From: Paraflavisolibacter caeni
GTDB taxonomy: Bacteria > Bacteroidota > Bacteroidia > Chitinophagales > Chitinophagaceae
Direction of reading: 5' to 3'
NCBI RefSeq assembly: GCF_025628885.1
Contig: NZ_JAOTIF010000008.1
Span: 62,001 to 126,000, forward strand
DNA: 64,000 nt
Shown: positions 54,648 through 64,000 of the stretch, piece by piece
Numbering within the stretch: the stretch's first letter is position 1
How the letters are laid out: every line of letters begins with the position of its first letter
The notes under the pieces: generated by a model
Database searches by the model: none
The model's input: the letters and a program-made list of their open reading frames with translations, nothing else
Told to the model about the DNA's origin: nothing
Program-made: the position numbers and the translations under genes

Positions 54648-55763
54648 ATGACAAAGCAATCCTTTCTCCGGTTAGCAATCCTGCTCTTCTTGATAGTGAT
54701 AACAATCAACCTAAATACGGTAATCGCACAATCGAATACAAAGTATGGAGCCTACGCGCTAAACGCCAATACCACCGGCACTTACAACAGCGCCTTTGGG
54801 TATGCAGCTTTATACAAAAACACCACCGCCAATTCCAATACGGCCATTGGTGCCTGGACATTATATTCCAATAAAACCGGGCTTTACAATACGGCTACAG
54901 GCACCAATGCCTTGTTCTCCAACGCAAGCAGTTCTTACAATACAGCCAGTGGTTATAATGCTTTACGAGACAATACCGCCTCTTACAATACAGCTTTTGG
55001 TTACCAGGCTTTACGCTATAATACTTCCGGCCATGATAATACAGCTTTGGGTTGGACTGCTTTATACAGTAACACCACCGGCTCTTATAATACGGCAATA
55101 GGGGAAGGTGCTGGTCCCTCCTCCTCCGGCCTTTCCAACACGACAGCCTTGGGGCGTTCAGCTACAACTACAGCCTCCAACCAGGTGCGTATCGGCAATA
55201 GCGCGGTTACTTCTATCGGGGGTTATGCCAGCTGGTCCAAACTCTCAGATAGCAGGTATAAAAGCAATGTAAAGGAAGATGTACCGGGACTGGCGTTTAT
55301 TGCCCAGTTAAGACCGGTTACCTACACTGTTGATATAGCAGCCATGGATCAGGCTCTGGCTGCTAGCATGTCAGCGACCAATGAAAGCAGCGAGAAAAAA
55401 CCGGCACCATTAGCCGAAGAGATGGCATCCCAAGCTGCCAGTGCCAAAGTCATTCATACAGGCTTTATGGCCCAGGAAGTAGAGGAGATAGCCCAAAAGC
55501 TGCACTATGAATTTAGCGGCCTAGACAAGCCCAAAAACGAAGCAGATTTCTATGGCCTCAGATATGCTGAATTTGTAGTACCCCTGGTCAAAGCCGTACA
55601 GGAATTGAACGCCATGAACAAACAACTCAAAGAAGAAGTAAATGCCTTAAAAAGCAACAATAAACAATTAGAACAGCGGCTTACAAAACTGGAAGCACTA
55701 ATAACCAGGAACAATATCAACGACGCTCCAACAGACAGCAACAAACTGGTTATCGCCAGGTAA
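54648..55763 (+). CDS. Exported fibre-like protein with S74 chaperone domain
   Basis: 371 aa from ATG 54648, with a signal peptide (LAILLFLIVITINLNTVIAQ). Residues ~25-165 hold about seven ~19-aa repeats of the form YNTAxGxxAL (YNSAFGYAALYKN, YNTASGYNALRDN, YNTAIGEGAG), like YadA-type trimeric fibre heads. Then comes the intramolecular chaperone of endosialidase (Peptidase_S74): SDSRYKSNVKEDVPGLAFI, HTGFMAQEVEEIA, DFYGLRYAEFVVPLVKAVQE, and a C-terminal coiled coil. It is probably a trimeric surface fibre that removes its own chaperone. Start is divergent from the hip operon. Confidence 0.85.
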   Translation: MTKQSFLRLAILLFLIVITINLNTVIAQSNTKYGAYALNANTTGTYNSAFGYAALYKNTTANSNTAIGAWTLYSNKTGLYNTATGTNALFSNASSSYNTASGYNALRDNTASYNTAFGYQALRYNTSGHDNTALGWTALYSNTTGSYNTAIGEGAGPSSSGLSNTTALGRSATTTASNQVRIGNSAVTSIGGYASWSKLSDSRYKSNVKEDVPGLAFIAQLRPVTYTVDIAAMDQALAASMSATNESSEKKPAPLAEEMASQAASAKVIHTGFMAQEVEEIAQKLHYEFSGLDKPKNEADFYGLRYAEFVVPLVKAVQELNAMNKQLKEEVNALKSNNKQLEQRLTKLEALITRNNINDAPTDSNKLVIAR

Positions 55764-55940
55764 AATGTTTTCCTTAAAACTCATAAATAAATATTTCCAT
55801 GAACTAAAAATCTTCTCTATATTTAGAATGCTTTTACCTCCCCACCTTATAAAACGTCCAGCCGTATTTTATTGAAATAGTCTATTAAATCCCACCGGCA
55901 AAATCCCTTAATTATAAACCAAAAACCAAAGGAGGTCAAC

Positions 55941-56444
55941 ATGAGTAAGTTATCTTTTCTCTGCATTCTTTTGATGGCAGTTGTTAGTGTTTCATTTACA
56001 ACACCCGGTTCTGAAAGACCATTATTAACCTTAAAAGCGCCACCCCCTGCTATCGCGTTCACCACAAATGAATTCATAGATGTTAGTATAGAAGTTCCCA
56101 TTCCATGTGCAGGAGACCTTGTTACTTTAGAAGGCACACTGCACTTACAAATGCACGTTACGATTAACGGCAATAACATTATTGTAAAGGAACATTTCCA
56201 ACCACAAGGAATAACAGGTATCGGTATTTCGGGAAAAAAATACCAGGCAACAGGAGTGACACAAGATATCTTTAAAGGCTCATTGCAAAATGAACAAGTT
56301 TCTTTTACGAGTATCAATAACTTTAGAATTATAGGTCAAGGCCCCGGTAACAACTACTTGGTTCATCAGACAATACACACCACAATTAATGCCAATGGTG
56401 AAGTCACATCAGAAGTAGACAATTCAAGCGTTGAATGCAAGTAA
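55941..56444 (+). CDS. Small exported protein of unknown function
   Basis: 167 aa, ATG 55941 preceded by AAAGGAGG at good spacing. Signal peptide FLCILLMAVVSVSF. The mature part is beta-rich (FIDVSIEVPIPCAGDLVTLE, GTLHLQMHVTINGNNIIVKE) with two Cys (CAGD and the C-terminal VECK) that might form a disulphide. No family recognised. Confidence 0.75.
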   Translation: MSKLSFLCILLMAVVSVSFTTPGSERPLLTLKAPPPAIAFTTNEFIDVSIEVPIPCAGDLVTLEGTLHLQMHVTINGNNIIVKEHFQPQGITGIGISGKKYQATGVTQDIFKGSLQNEQVSFTSINNFRIIGQGPGNNYLVHQTIHTTINANGEVTSEVDNSSVECK

Positions 56445-56632
56445 GTACCTGGTGATAACCCATTCCCTTATTTTTCTTATAAACAGCAAGCAGTCTAATT
56501 TCTTTAAGTGAAGGATTAGACTGCTTATTCAATGGCAAAGGAGGTGGTAAGATCCGTAAAGGCCGTATGACTGCAATTGTTGTCTTTGTCATAGCCTTCA
56601 ACAAATTTCTTTGCAGTTACTACAGGTGTTTA

Positions 56633-56660
56633 AAATAAGTAGGGGCCTGGAAAAGCCCCT
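56633..56660 (-). terminator. Terminator hairpin, copy 1 of a 28-bp repeat
   Basis: AGGGGC and GCCCCT arms (56641-56660) form a 6-bp stem; on the plus strand TTTTGGTTTTT follows. It lies 65 bp after the AraC gene end and 190 bp after the 167-aa gene, so it may stop both. The same 28 bp recur at 57666-57693. Confidence 0.65.
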
Positions 56661-56725
56661 TTTGGTTTTTAACGAATGCTGTCACATGAGAAAAGTTCTG
56701 CTCTTTGAGCCTGCTTAGTTATTTT

Positions 56726-57622
56726 TTAATATCCAATATTTTGTAATAGTGATTCCTGTTTTGAACCGGTGAATTGTTTTTTGAATGCCCTTGGTGTCAG
56801 GCCATTTATTTCCTTGAAGTATTTATTAAAATTGGAGATGTTGTTATACCCGCTATGGTAGCAGGCCTCCGTTACATTATGTTTGCCTTCCATTAACAAC
56901 TTAGCCGCATGGCCAATCCTTACTTCCTTGACAAAATCGATTAAGGTGCGGTTGGTCCTGGCCTTAAAAAAACGGCAGAATGCAGCTGGTGCCATGGGCA
57001 GGATGCCGGCTACTTCCTGCAAACTGATCTCCTCTTTAAAGTTGTTGAAGATATAGTCAAATACCTTATTGAGCCTCTGTGCTTCACTCGAATACTCAAT
57101 ATTTTTGAAAGAAGAGGAGGATAATATCTGGCTGGTATCGGATTGCGCCAATTCTTCCAGCAATTGCAACATCAGCGATGCCCTTTTTAAGCCAGTTTCA
57201 TACAGCATTTCCTTCATCAACTGTTTAGCCCTTGTTACGGTATCACCCGAAAAGAAAATCCCTTTGGAAGCTTTCGCAAACAGCTCATTCAAAGGTTTGG
57301 CCTCCGGTCTTTCCAGTAATTGTTGCCCCAGGAAATCCGGGAAAAAATGGATGACAGTAGCCTGCGGCTGCACCTTGGGATCCGTGGCTTTATCAATCTG
57401 CCAGCAATGCGGCAGGTAACTGCCCAGCAACACCAATTCAGGTCCTTCAAATTCCTGTATGCGGTCGCCTATAAAGCGTTTGCCACTGCAGTTTTCGATG
57501 AATGCGATCTCAAAGTTTTCATGAGATCGCAGGGAAGCATATTTTTTTATTGCTAACATTTCCGATCTGATCGTAAAAGATTGATCGGGTGGGAAAGTGA
57601 AATGCTCATAGATGATCTGCAT
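56726..57622 (-). CDS. AraC-family transcriptional regulator
   Basis: 298 aa from ATG 57622 (MQIIYEHFTFPPDQSF); an earlier in-frame start is weaker. The N-terminal cupin-like sensor domain (~1-120; ELVLLGSYLPHCWQI) is followed by the two-helix-turn-helix AraC domain (~195-295: ISLQEVAGILPMAPAAFCRF, GHAAKLLMEGKHNVTEACYH, SGYNNISNFNKYFKEINGLT). It follows the SusC/SusD pair on the same strand, 110 bp away and after a terminator, so it probably has its own promoter. A role in controlling the uptake system is plausible. Confidence 0.9.
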   Translation of the reverse strand: MQIIYEHFTFPPDQSFTIRSEMLAIKKYASLRSHENFEIAFIENCSGKRFIGDRIQEFEGPELVLLGSYLPHCWQIDKATDPKVQPQATVIHFFPDFLGQQLLERPEAKPLNELFAKASKGIFFSGDTVTRAKQLMKEMLYETGLKRASLMLQLLEELAQSDTSQILSSSSFKNIEYSSEAQRLNKVFDYIFNNFKEEISLQEVAGILPMAPAAFCRFFKARTNRTLIDFVKEVRIGHAAKLLMEGKHNVTEACYHSGYNNISNFNKYFKEINGLTPRAFKKQFTGSKQESLLQNIGY

Positions 57623-57665
57623 AACAAATAATCTCTTTAATATGACATAAATCAAATAAGTAATG

Positions 57666-57693
57666 AAATAAGTAGGGGCCTGGAAAAGCCCCT
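57666..57693 (-). terminator. Terminator hairpin, copy 2 of a 28-bp repeat
   Basis: GTAGGGGC and GCCCCTAC arms form a perfect 8-bp stem with an 8-nt loop (to 57695), 38 bp after the susD stop. It shares 28 identical bases with 56633-56660. Probably ends the SusC/SusD transcript. Confidence 0.7.
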
Positions 57694-57732
57694 ACGATTC
57701 TAAAACAATGTTTAATTACCATTTATGTGAAA

Positions 57733-59619
57733 CTATTTTAACGGATCGAATGTTCCGCCCCATTCATTGTTTTGTTGAGCAGGATCACTAGCGAAGTTCT
57801 TTTGCCAATCATTCAATGCTATTGGATAGAACCAGTTAGCGTTTGGCAGGTTATAGACGTTAACAGGATTGTTAGTAACTTCTTTTTTAAATTCTAAATG
57901 GAAGTTAGCACGCACTGCATCTGTTTGGATATTTTGAGTCCAGTCAAAATCGGTTTTCTTTGTTAATGGAGCATTTGAAGTGTTATGAACAACAAAAAGG
58001 TTAGATAAATTTTGTTTAGCGTTCAATATGTCAAAACGCTTCAACCTGCGAAGATTATCCCATCTTTTACTTTCCTGGCAGAATTCAGCAAGGCGCTCAC
58101 TCATCATTAAATTACGTACAGATGCTTGAGTTGAATACACATCAAGACCATAGCCGTAGGTACCACCACCTTTGGTAATACCACCTCTTTGACGAAGAGC
58201 AGCAAGCAAGGTCAATGCTTCCTGGTAATTGTGCCCACCTGAGTTAAGCTCATTAGCACATTCTGCAAGATTCATCAACACTTCTGCAAAACGGATTTCT
58301 ATAAAGTTATTTCCTCCCTTTTGTTGAGATGTTACCTGGTCAGTACCCGGAGTAACCGCTTTCAGAGGATAAAAACATCCATAAATCGAATACGCACCAG
58401 GACTTCCCGCCGTTTGAACCGATGCCATTTCATACAATTTTCCACTACTATTATATCCGAATGCAGTCCAAAAATTTTGACCTCCTGGCAAGGTTAAAGA
58501 AGGATAAGGCATACCCGGTACAGAAACAGATGCATAAAAACGCGGATCCATATTCTTAACGATATCGGTTAATACAGTAGCATTATAGGTTGCATCTGTT
58601 CTTAACCGTGCTGTATCTACTCCGGTAGCTGTGCCCATTTCCATAGACGTACCGTCTTTTCTTGGGAAAGAGAGAAGCTGCCATACCGTTGGCATGCATT
58701 GACAGGCGTTACCTTGCGACATACCCGGTCCCATAAGCGTATTCATACTATAGGCATGGTCTGGATAATAATAGTTGTTGTACATGATCGCCTCAGTATT
58801 CCCCGTTCCTTTAGTTTGCCAGATTTGGTTGTATGTTGGGAAAAGACCATATCCTGCTACTACACAAGTATCATAGGCAGCTTTACAGGCATCATAAGCT
58901 TTTTGCCAACGAGCCGGGTCGTTAGTAGTGTTAAACAAAGGGCTTGCATACCACATCAGGATTCTTCCTTTGAATGCCAGGGCAGCACATTTGTCAATAC
59001 GTCCGTAATCAGGTCCGCTGCTCCATCTTCTTGGCAAAATAGAAATTGCCTTATCCAAATCTGCAAGGATACTATCCATACATTTTGAAGTAGCACTTCT
59101 TTTTACAAACAAAGAATTTACATCGGCTGCATTTTGAGGCTTCCTGATAAGAGGAACACCGCCCACAGTTTTTACCAAATTCCAATAATGCCATGCTCTC
59201 CAGAAAAGGCCTTGACCTTGCATTTGGTCGTTAGCTGTTGGGGTGAGCACTGTTGAAGAAACTGTAGGCAACTTATCCAACATAAAATTAATCTTGTCTA
59301 TGTTGCCATAGCTAAAACCCACACCTACACCGGAAACATTGATATTGATACCTTTGCAAAAAGCCGACAGAGCAGGACCATTTGATGACATTGACTCATC
59401 GCTATTGTCTGATCCAAAGTTCCAACCCGGCATTGAGTTGGCATAGATATCATTCAAATAAGCGTTAATCATGTTCTTATCATTCCATACATTGTCAGGA
59501 TTAAGGCCGTTTACATTCTGAAAATCAAGTTCCGGCTTGCAGGCAGTAAAGCCTAAGCATAGGATCATAAAATAAACCATGAAGGCTATTTTAGATCGAA
59601 ATTTTAATAATTTATACAT
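57733..59619 (-). CDS. SusD/RagB-family nutrient-binding lipoprotein
   Basis: 628 aa from ATG 59619, with a lipobox (MVYFMILCLGFTAC). The SusD tetratricopeptide part shows WRAWHYWNLVKTVGGVPLIR and AALAFKGRILMWYASPLFN-like segments, and the RagB C-terminus has RFAEVLMNLAECANELN and RLAEFCQESKRWDNLRRLKR. It sits on the outside of the outer membrane and caps the SusC channel. Its gene starts 20 bp after susC. The substrate is probably a glycan or peptide; none is deducible. Confidence 0.93.
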   Translation of the reverse strand: MYKLLKFRSKIAFMVYFMILCLGFTACKPELDFQNVNGLNPDNVWNDKNMINAYLNDIYANSMPGWNFGSDNSDESMSSNGPALSAFCKGININVSGVGVGFSYGNIDKINFMLDKLPTVSSTVLTPTANDQMQGQGLFWRAWHYWNLVKTVGGVPLIRKPQNAADVNSLFVKRSATSKCMDSILADLDKAISILPRRWSSGPDYGRIDKCAALAFKGRILMWYASPLFNTTNDPARWQKAYDACKAAYDTCVVAGYGLFPTYNQIWQTKGTGNTEAIMYNNYYYPDHAYSMNTLMGPGMSQGNACQCMPTVWQLLSFPRKDGTSMEMGTATGVDTARLRTDATYNATVLTDIVKNMDPRFYASVSVPGMPYPSLTLPGGQNFWTAFGYNSSGKLYEMASVQTAGSPGAYSIYGCFYPLKAVTPGTDQVTSQQKGGNNFIEIRFAEVLMNLAECANELNSGGHNYQEALTLLAALRQRGGITKGGGTYGYGLDVYSTQASVRNLMMSERLAEFCQESKRWDNLRRLKRFDILNAKQNLSNLFVVHNTSNAPLTKKTDFDWTQNIQTDAVRANFHLEFKKEVTNNPVNVYNLPNANWFYPIALNDWQKNFASDPAQQNNEWGGTFDPLK

Positions 59620-59639
59620 GAAAATCAATTTAATCGTTT

Positions 59640-62600
59640 TTAAAATTTAACATTAGCACCTACACTGAAAGTCCTCATGATTGGATAAGTAACACCACTC
59701 CATCCACCGCCATTCTCAGGATCAAACCATTTGAATTTGGACAGGTAGAATAAGTTAGTACCTGAAACAAAGAATCTGAATCCCTGGATGGCATTGCCCA
59801 ATGGTTTTTTGAACGAATGATTATAGGCAACATTCAGATTTTTCAGTCTAATGAAGCTTGCATCCTGGTACCAATAATTAGTATTGCTGATACTATAGGA
59901 TCTGAGATCTCTGATCACCACCATTGGCAACTTGGCATTAGGATTTTCAGGTGTCCATGAGTCTGTCATCCATACTTTATTCATGTTCTGGAATGCTTGG
60001 TTACCAATATAATAGTCGGCAACTGAATAATAGTTTCTAACATATTTAGCTAAACCGCTAAATGTGGCGTCAATAGAAATTCCCTTCCACTCACCACCTA
60101 AGTTGAGACCATATACGATAGGATTGGCATTATTATAAAGAACCTTTTGGTCATAATTATTAATGACTCCGTCCTTAACACCATTGGGTCCACTGATATC
60201 TTCATACACCATCGACCCTAAGCGTATTTTATCATTACCGTTACCTGGATTAACATAGTTAGGATTATCTTTTTTGAATGCATCAAGCTGCTCCTGTGTT
60301 CTGATGATGTAAGCCCCATAACCTGCAATATAGCTTCGATCTTTACCTACAGGAACTTGCCATGGCAAATTGCTGGTAGCATAATCTGCTTTCTTCACTT
60401 CGTTCCATCCGTAGGAACCTGTTAGGTTTGCATACCAGTTAACATGGCCGCTTTTTTGTTTCCAACCCACATTTAAATCAATACCTTGGGCATCTACAAT
60501 ACCATAGTTTTCACTAGGCTTTGTTAAACTAAAGGTGGTTGGCATAGAGTTTTGTCTTGAACCCAGGACGTCATAGGTATGTGATTGCCAAACATCGATA
60601 CTACCTGAAAGATGATTGATCAATTCATAATCAACACCAATGTTATAATTCAGCGTCTTTTCCCAGGTTAAATCAGGATTAACCAAAGCACCATATCTAA
60701 CGCCTACAGCCGCTGAGGCAGAAGGTGCCCCCAAAAAGTAAGTGCTTCCTGTTGCATAGCTTTGTTGCCATTGCCAGCCACCTACAGCATCATTACCTGT
60801 AATACCTGTAGATGCTCTTAGTTTTAAATTGGTAATAGTTTTGTTATTCGCTAAGAACTTTTCTTTTGATAGAATCCAGCCAACTGAACCTGCTGGGAAT
60901 GTACCCCATCTTTTGTCTGGAGCAAACTGCATAGATCCATCTTGACGAACAGAGAATGATGCCAGGTATTTACCTGCATAAGAATAGTTCATCTGTCCAA
61001 CAAATGAAGCACGGCCATTATCAGCATCCGTTACACCACCTGCACCAGTTGATGCATTGATGGCATCTCTGTTGGTTGCCCACCATTGGTCAGTTTGATA
61101 CACAGGAAATCCTTGTGCACTGGCACTAAAACCACTTTGCCCCCAATTCGCCTTTTCATAAACCAACGCTGCATTTACAGAGTGTTGTCCAAAAGTACGG
61201 TCGTAAGTAGCCTGTAAGTTGGTCTGCCTGTTGTATCCCCAGTTCGCTCTTCCAGATAAGCCCCAAAAATTAGTACTAGTGTAAGAACTAGTCAGAACAC
61301 TATTATCTGAATTTACGATATGACTATTGGGACCGGAAAAAATGGGGTACCAAAAAGTACCACGCTTATCAAATCCTTTATATCGCGTATTTGACCAATC
61401 AGCCGAATAAGTACCTTTTACACTTAAACCTTTAACCCAGGGAAGTTTGTATGTGAGTGCAAAAGTACCCTGGGGGTCCTGGAAATAGGTATGTTGATAG
61501 CCGAGTATGCCATCTACTTCAGCAGCCGGATTTCCGTAAGCCCAACCTGATGTTAAGTATCTGTCTCCCTGATCCGATATCATCGGAAAACGGTTGAATG
61601 ACACCCTCAATTTGGTATAGGTTCCATCTGTTCCTTCTACAGGTGTTGCAGATGTATAGGCGTTAGCCATAGAAAAGCCAGCATATAATTGAAGGTTGTT
61701 AGTGACGTCGGCAGTAACATTTAATCGAACATTCCATCTTTTATAGTCTGTTGATTTCATAAAACCACCCTGATCAAAATAATTTACAGAACCAAAATAC
61801 TTTACTCTGTCAGAACCACCCTGGACAGTTAAGTTATGGTTTGCAATAAATGGGGTTCTCCAAATCTTATCTAAGGCATCATAATTATGCGTTTTTGCCC
61901 ATTCTAACTCTTCAGGAGCCCAGGCATCACCTGATACAGGTGGAGTTCCAGTATTAGCATACGCTTGATTAATAAGCGCTCCGGTTTCAGCCAGGCTAGT
62001 TAACTTAACTTCTCCCTGGCGATAATCACCTGAATAGCTGGTTGTAAAATTAAAAGTCGGTTTTCCTGAAGCACCTCTTTTGGTGGTAACAACCAATACG
62101 CCACCGGCTGCACGAGCTCCATAAACAGCTGCTGCAGCAGCATCTTTAAGTACAGTTACTGATTCAATTTCACCTGCACTAAGATTTTGGAAAGCCTGTT
62201 GTCCATTAGTGTTACTTCCGCCGTTGTAAATCACACCGTCAATTACATATAAAACAGGCTGGCTGTTCCATGAAGAGTTGGTGCGGATAGAAACACTGGC
62301 CTGAGCACCTGGTATGCCCCTGGGTGTATTAACCGAAACACCGGCTAACTTTCCTGCTAAAAGTTCCGCAGCACCACTAACAGGCAATTCGTTCATGGAC
62401 TCACTAAATTTTGTAGTGGCTACAGCACTGGATAATAGTGCTTTCTTTTGGATGGTATAACCTACTACCACAATATCCTGCTGTTGGGCAGCAGAGATCA
62501 ACATGGTGATATTCAAATTGGATTTTCCTTTAATACTCACTTCGGAATTTTCCATTCCTATATAAGAAACAACCAACGTTGATGCATTTTCAGGAACACT

Positions 62601-63137
62601 GATAACGAACTCTCCTTGATCATTGGTTACCGTGCCCTTGGTGGAACCCTTGACCATCACACTTGCTCCAGCCAGCGGTTTACCGTCTGCATCTTTTACA
62701 ACCCCTTTGATGGGACCAACTTCAGCAATCACCTCGGGTGAACTACTTTTTTCAGGAGTTTCTGGTTTGGCTTCTGGTTTGGTATTCACAACAATGGTGT
62801 TATACCGGATATCGAAGTTCACCGGCTGCTCCTTAAAGCAAATATTGAGCGCCGACGCTAAGTCAACATTTTTTACCGAAACAGTTACAGGCTTCGTTTT
62901 TTTGAGCAGTTCAGGGTTATAAAGCACATCATATCCGGTTTGGTTTTTGACAACGTCAAAAACAGCCTCAAGTGACATGTTTTTACCACAAATAGAAACC
63001 TTCTGGGAGTAAGTTTTGGCACTTACCTGCAAACAGGCTGCAAACAAGAAAAAAACAGACATTTTCATATAAAGCATCATTTTGGCTGGCAAATCGTTTC
63101 CTGGCCGAAAGGCATTGCCTTTAGCATTTTCATACAT
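59640..63137 (-). CDS. SusC/RagA-family TonB-dependent receptor with STN domain
   Basis: A 1165-aa outer-membrane channel. After a signal peptide (MSVFFLFAACLQVSAKTYSQ) comes an STN domain (~55-105; SLEAVFDVVKNQTGYDVLYN), which in FecA-like receptors talks to a FecR anti-sigma factor. Then a carboxypeptidase-regulatory-like domain (~140-215; GVVKDADGKPLAGASVMVKG), a plug (QAFQNLSAGEIESVTVLKDA, AAAVYGARAAGGVLVVTTKR) and a ~700-aa barrel ending in FSVGANVKF. With SusD it imports a large substrate by TonB energy. The neighbouring fecR gene fits signal relay through the STN domain. Confidence 0.95.
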   Translation of the reverse strand: MYENAKGNAFRPGNDLPAKMMLYMKMSVFFLFAACLQVSAKTYSQKVSICGKNMSLEAVFDVVKNQTGYDVLYNPELLKKTKPVTVSVKNVDLASALNICFKEQPVNFDIRYNTIVVNTKPEAKPETPEKSSSPEVIAEVGPIKGVVKDADGKPLAGASVMVKGSTKGTVTNDQGEFVISVPENASTLVVSYIGMENSEVSIKGKSNLNITMLISAAQQQDIVVVGYTIQKKALLSSAVATTKFSESMNELPVSGAAELLAGKLAGVSVNTPRGIPGAQASVSIRTNSSWNSQPVLYVIDGVIYNGGSNTNGQQAFQNLSAGEIESVTVLKDAAAAAVYGARAAGGVLVVTTKRGASGKPTFNFTTSYSGDYRQGEVKLTSLAETGALINQAYANTGTPPVSGDAWAPEELEWAKTHNYDALDKIWRTPFIANHNLTVQGGSDRVKYFGSVNYFDQGGFMKSTDYKRWNVRLNVTADVTNNLQLYAGFSMANAYTSATPVEGTDGTYTKLRVSFNRFPMISDQGDRYLTSGWAYGNPAAEVDGILGYQHTYFQDPQGTFALTYKLPWVKGLSVKGTYSADWSNTRYKGFDKRGTFWYPIFSGPNSHIVNSDNSVLTSSYTSTNFWGLSGRANWGYNRQTNLQATYDRTFGQHSVNAALVYEKANWGQSGFSASAQGFPVYQTDQWWATNRDAINASTGAGGVTDADNGRASFVGQMNYSYAGKYLASFSVRQDGSMQFAPDKRWGTFPAGSVGWILSKEKFLANNKTITNLKLRASTGITGNDAVGGWQWQQSYATGSTYFLGAPSASAAVGVRYGALVNPDLTWEKTLNYNIGVDYELINHLSGSIDVWQSHTYDVLGSRQNSMPTTFSLTKPSENYGIVDAQGIDLNVGWKQKSGHVNWYANLTGSYGWNEVKKADYATSNLPWQVPVGKDRSYIAGYGAYIIRTQEQLDAFKKDNPNYVNPGNGNDKIRLGSMVYEDISGPNGVKDGVINNYDQKVLYNNANPIVYGLNLGGEWKGISIDATFSGLAKYVRNYYSVADYYIGNQAFQNMNKVWMTDSWTPENPNAKLPMVVIRDLRSYSISNTNYWYQDASFIRLKNLNVAYNHSFKKPLGNAIQGFRFFVSGTNLFYLSKFKWFDPENGGGWSGVTYPIMRTFSVGANVKF

Positions 63138-63211
63138 ACTTTTGATAAGTTTTTGGATTACTAGAGTTTTTCTTTTTTGAACAGAAGCAGAACATCGGTA
63201 GTCAAAACCTC

Positions 63212-63246
63212 AGAGAATCTTGCCCCCGCAGGATTCTCTTTTTTTT
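63212..63246. terminator. Terminator hairpin between fecR and susC
   Basis: AGAGAATC (63212-63219) and GATTCTCT (63232-63239) form a perfect 8-bp stem with a 12-nt loop and eight T on the plus strand. In minus-strand transcription it lies after fecR and is followed by GAGGTTTTG, so it may attenuate read-through from fecR into susC. Confidence 0.6.
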
Positions 63247-63349
63247 AAACTACCTCTTCGTAGTTTTTTCATTTACAAGGGCATAAGCAATCGTTTTTAA
63301 GTGAATAAGAGGGTTTATGTAAACTCTTCGATCAGTAATGGCAACGCAT

Positions 63350-64000
63350 CTATTTCGACATGACGGTCATGTCCCTGCCCTTCAGTTCAAAATGTATCCG
63401 CCCGTCTAATTCTAAAATTTCTACCAGCTTTTCAATATTGTCTTTTTTGGATATGCTTCCGGAAAATAGAATTCCCGACAAGTCTCCCTTATAATGGATG
63501 TCTACATCATACCAACGGGATATTTGGCGCATGATGGCTTTGGCATCAGTCTTACGGAAAAGGAATTTCCCATTTTTCCAGGCCAGTACTTCTTCCAGGT
63601 CCGGTTGGGTGATAGCATAACTATTCTTGCCTAAACGGGATTGCTCGCCCGGCCGGAGCACCGCCGAAACGGCACCACTGCTCACTTGCACAGAGCCTTC
63701 TATTAGTGTGGTGCGCACAGGGCCTTCGTCAGCATAGGCATTGATATTAAAATGAGTGCCCAATACGGTAGTCTTATTTCCCATGGCGTCCACAACAAAG
63801 GGAACCCTTTTGCCGCCTGCTTGAACTTGATGAGCCACTTCAAAATAAGCCTCTCCGGTTATGGTTACGGTGCGTTCGTCGCCTGTAAAACTGGTAGGAA
63901 ACGTGATAGAAGAAGCCGAATTAAGCCAGACCGCAGTGCCATCCGGTAGCGTTACCTGGTACTGCCCCCCACGCGGAGTAGATATGGTGTTATATACAGG
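63350..64000 (-). CDS. FecR-family anti-sigma factor (3' part; runs off the window)
   Basis: The frame is open to the window end; only the C-terminal ~216 aa are present. The FecR domain is clear: TPRGGQYQVTLPDGTAVWLN, SFTGDERTVTITGEAYFEVA, VLGTHFNINAYADEGPVRTT, LIEGSVQVSSG. The DUF4974-type end follows (RQISRWYDVDIHYKGDLSGI to MTVMSK). The membrane segment and N-terminal sigma-binding part are outside the window. It should pair with an ECF sigma factor upstream and sense the STN domain of the SusC protein encoded downstream. Confidence 0.92.
   Translation of the reverse strand, partial: PVYNTISTPRGGQYQVTLPDGTAVWLNSASSITFPTSFTGDERTVTITGEAYFEVAHQVQAGGKRVPFVVDAMGNKTTVLGTHFNINAYADEGPVRTTLIEGSVQVSSGAVSAVLRPGEQSRLGKNSYAITQPDLEEVLAWKNGKFLFRKTDAKAIMRQISRWYDVDIHYKGDLSGILFSGSISKKDNIEKLVEILELDGRIHFELKGRDMTVMSK

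Noticed and set aside
54726-55110. Repeated short motifs that could suggest a CRISPR array
   Set aside because: The repeats are degenerate ~57-bp units encoding YNTAxGxxAL fibre repeats in frame, not identical repeats with unique spacers.

Overview
The window looks like chromosomal DNA of a Bacteroidota bacterium, most likely a Chitinophagaceae member. The evidence is a SusC/SusD pair with a FecR-type anti-sigma factor, many Sec signals of the lipobox or 'AQ' type, TAnnTTTG-like -7 boxes, a Bacteroidota-style Rhs protein, and several Chitinophagaceae-typical conserved proteins. No rRNA, tRNA or CRISPR array was seen.

0-8 kb is a worn accessory region. It holds a frameshifted DUF1349-type lipoprotein, an alditol-oxidase-like flavoprotein, a deleted copy of an MFS gene whose intact version lies at 32.7 kb, a Fic enzyme with an AbiEi-like N-terminus behind three 24-bp-spaced palindromic repeats, a scrap of a DinB gene, an AlbA_2/Schlafen-type regulator, fragments of a CHC2 primase and an XRE regulator, and a decayed Rhs-tip toxin with its immunity-like partner.

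8-31 kb is one long minus-strand gene train: OmpA/TSP3 protein, 751-aa barrel-like protein, Fn3-like protein, 2524-aa SpvB/Rhs-like shell protein, small exported protein, 2876-aa Rhs protein with a nuclease-like tip, and an overlapping lipoprotein. I read it as a surface Rhs toxin locus that may carry its own outer-membrane parts.

31-36 kb holds a nuclease pseudogene, a PaxB-like membrane protein, the intact MFS transporter under an operator-containing promoter, small proteins, an M8-type metalloprotease and an intact DinB protein. 36.4-40.5 kb is a compact kaiC-kaiB-kaiB-histidine kinase-response regulator operon without kaiA.

40.6-52.9 kb is a group of lytic enzymes that all lack an obvious Sec signal: a subtilisin with a duplicated C-terminal domain, two large unrecognised proteins, a PGRP-type amidase and a papain/lipase fusion. 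The M8 protease at 34.6 kb matches their style. A perfect 16-bp palindrome sits inside the putative promoter of the main operon.

52.9-54.4 kb is a tripartite HipB-HipS-HipT-like toxin-antitoxin operon with an SIS glycine-rich loop and paired operators. The right end has an S74-type fibre protein, a small exported protein, an AraC regulator, SusD, SusC with an STN domain, and the 3' part of fecR, which runs off the window.
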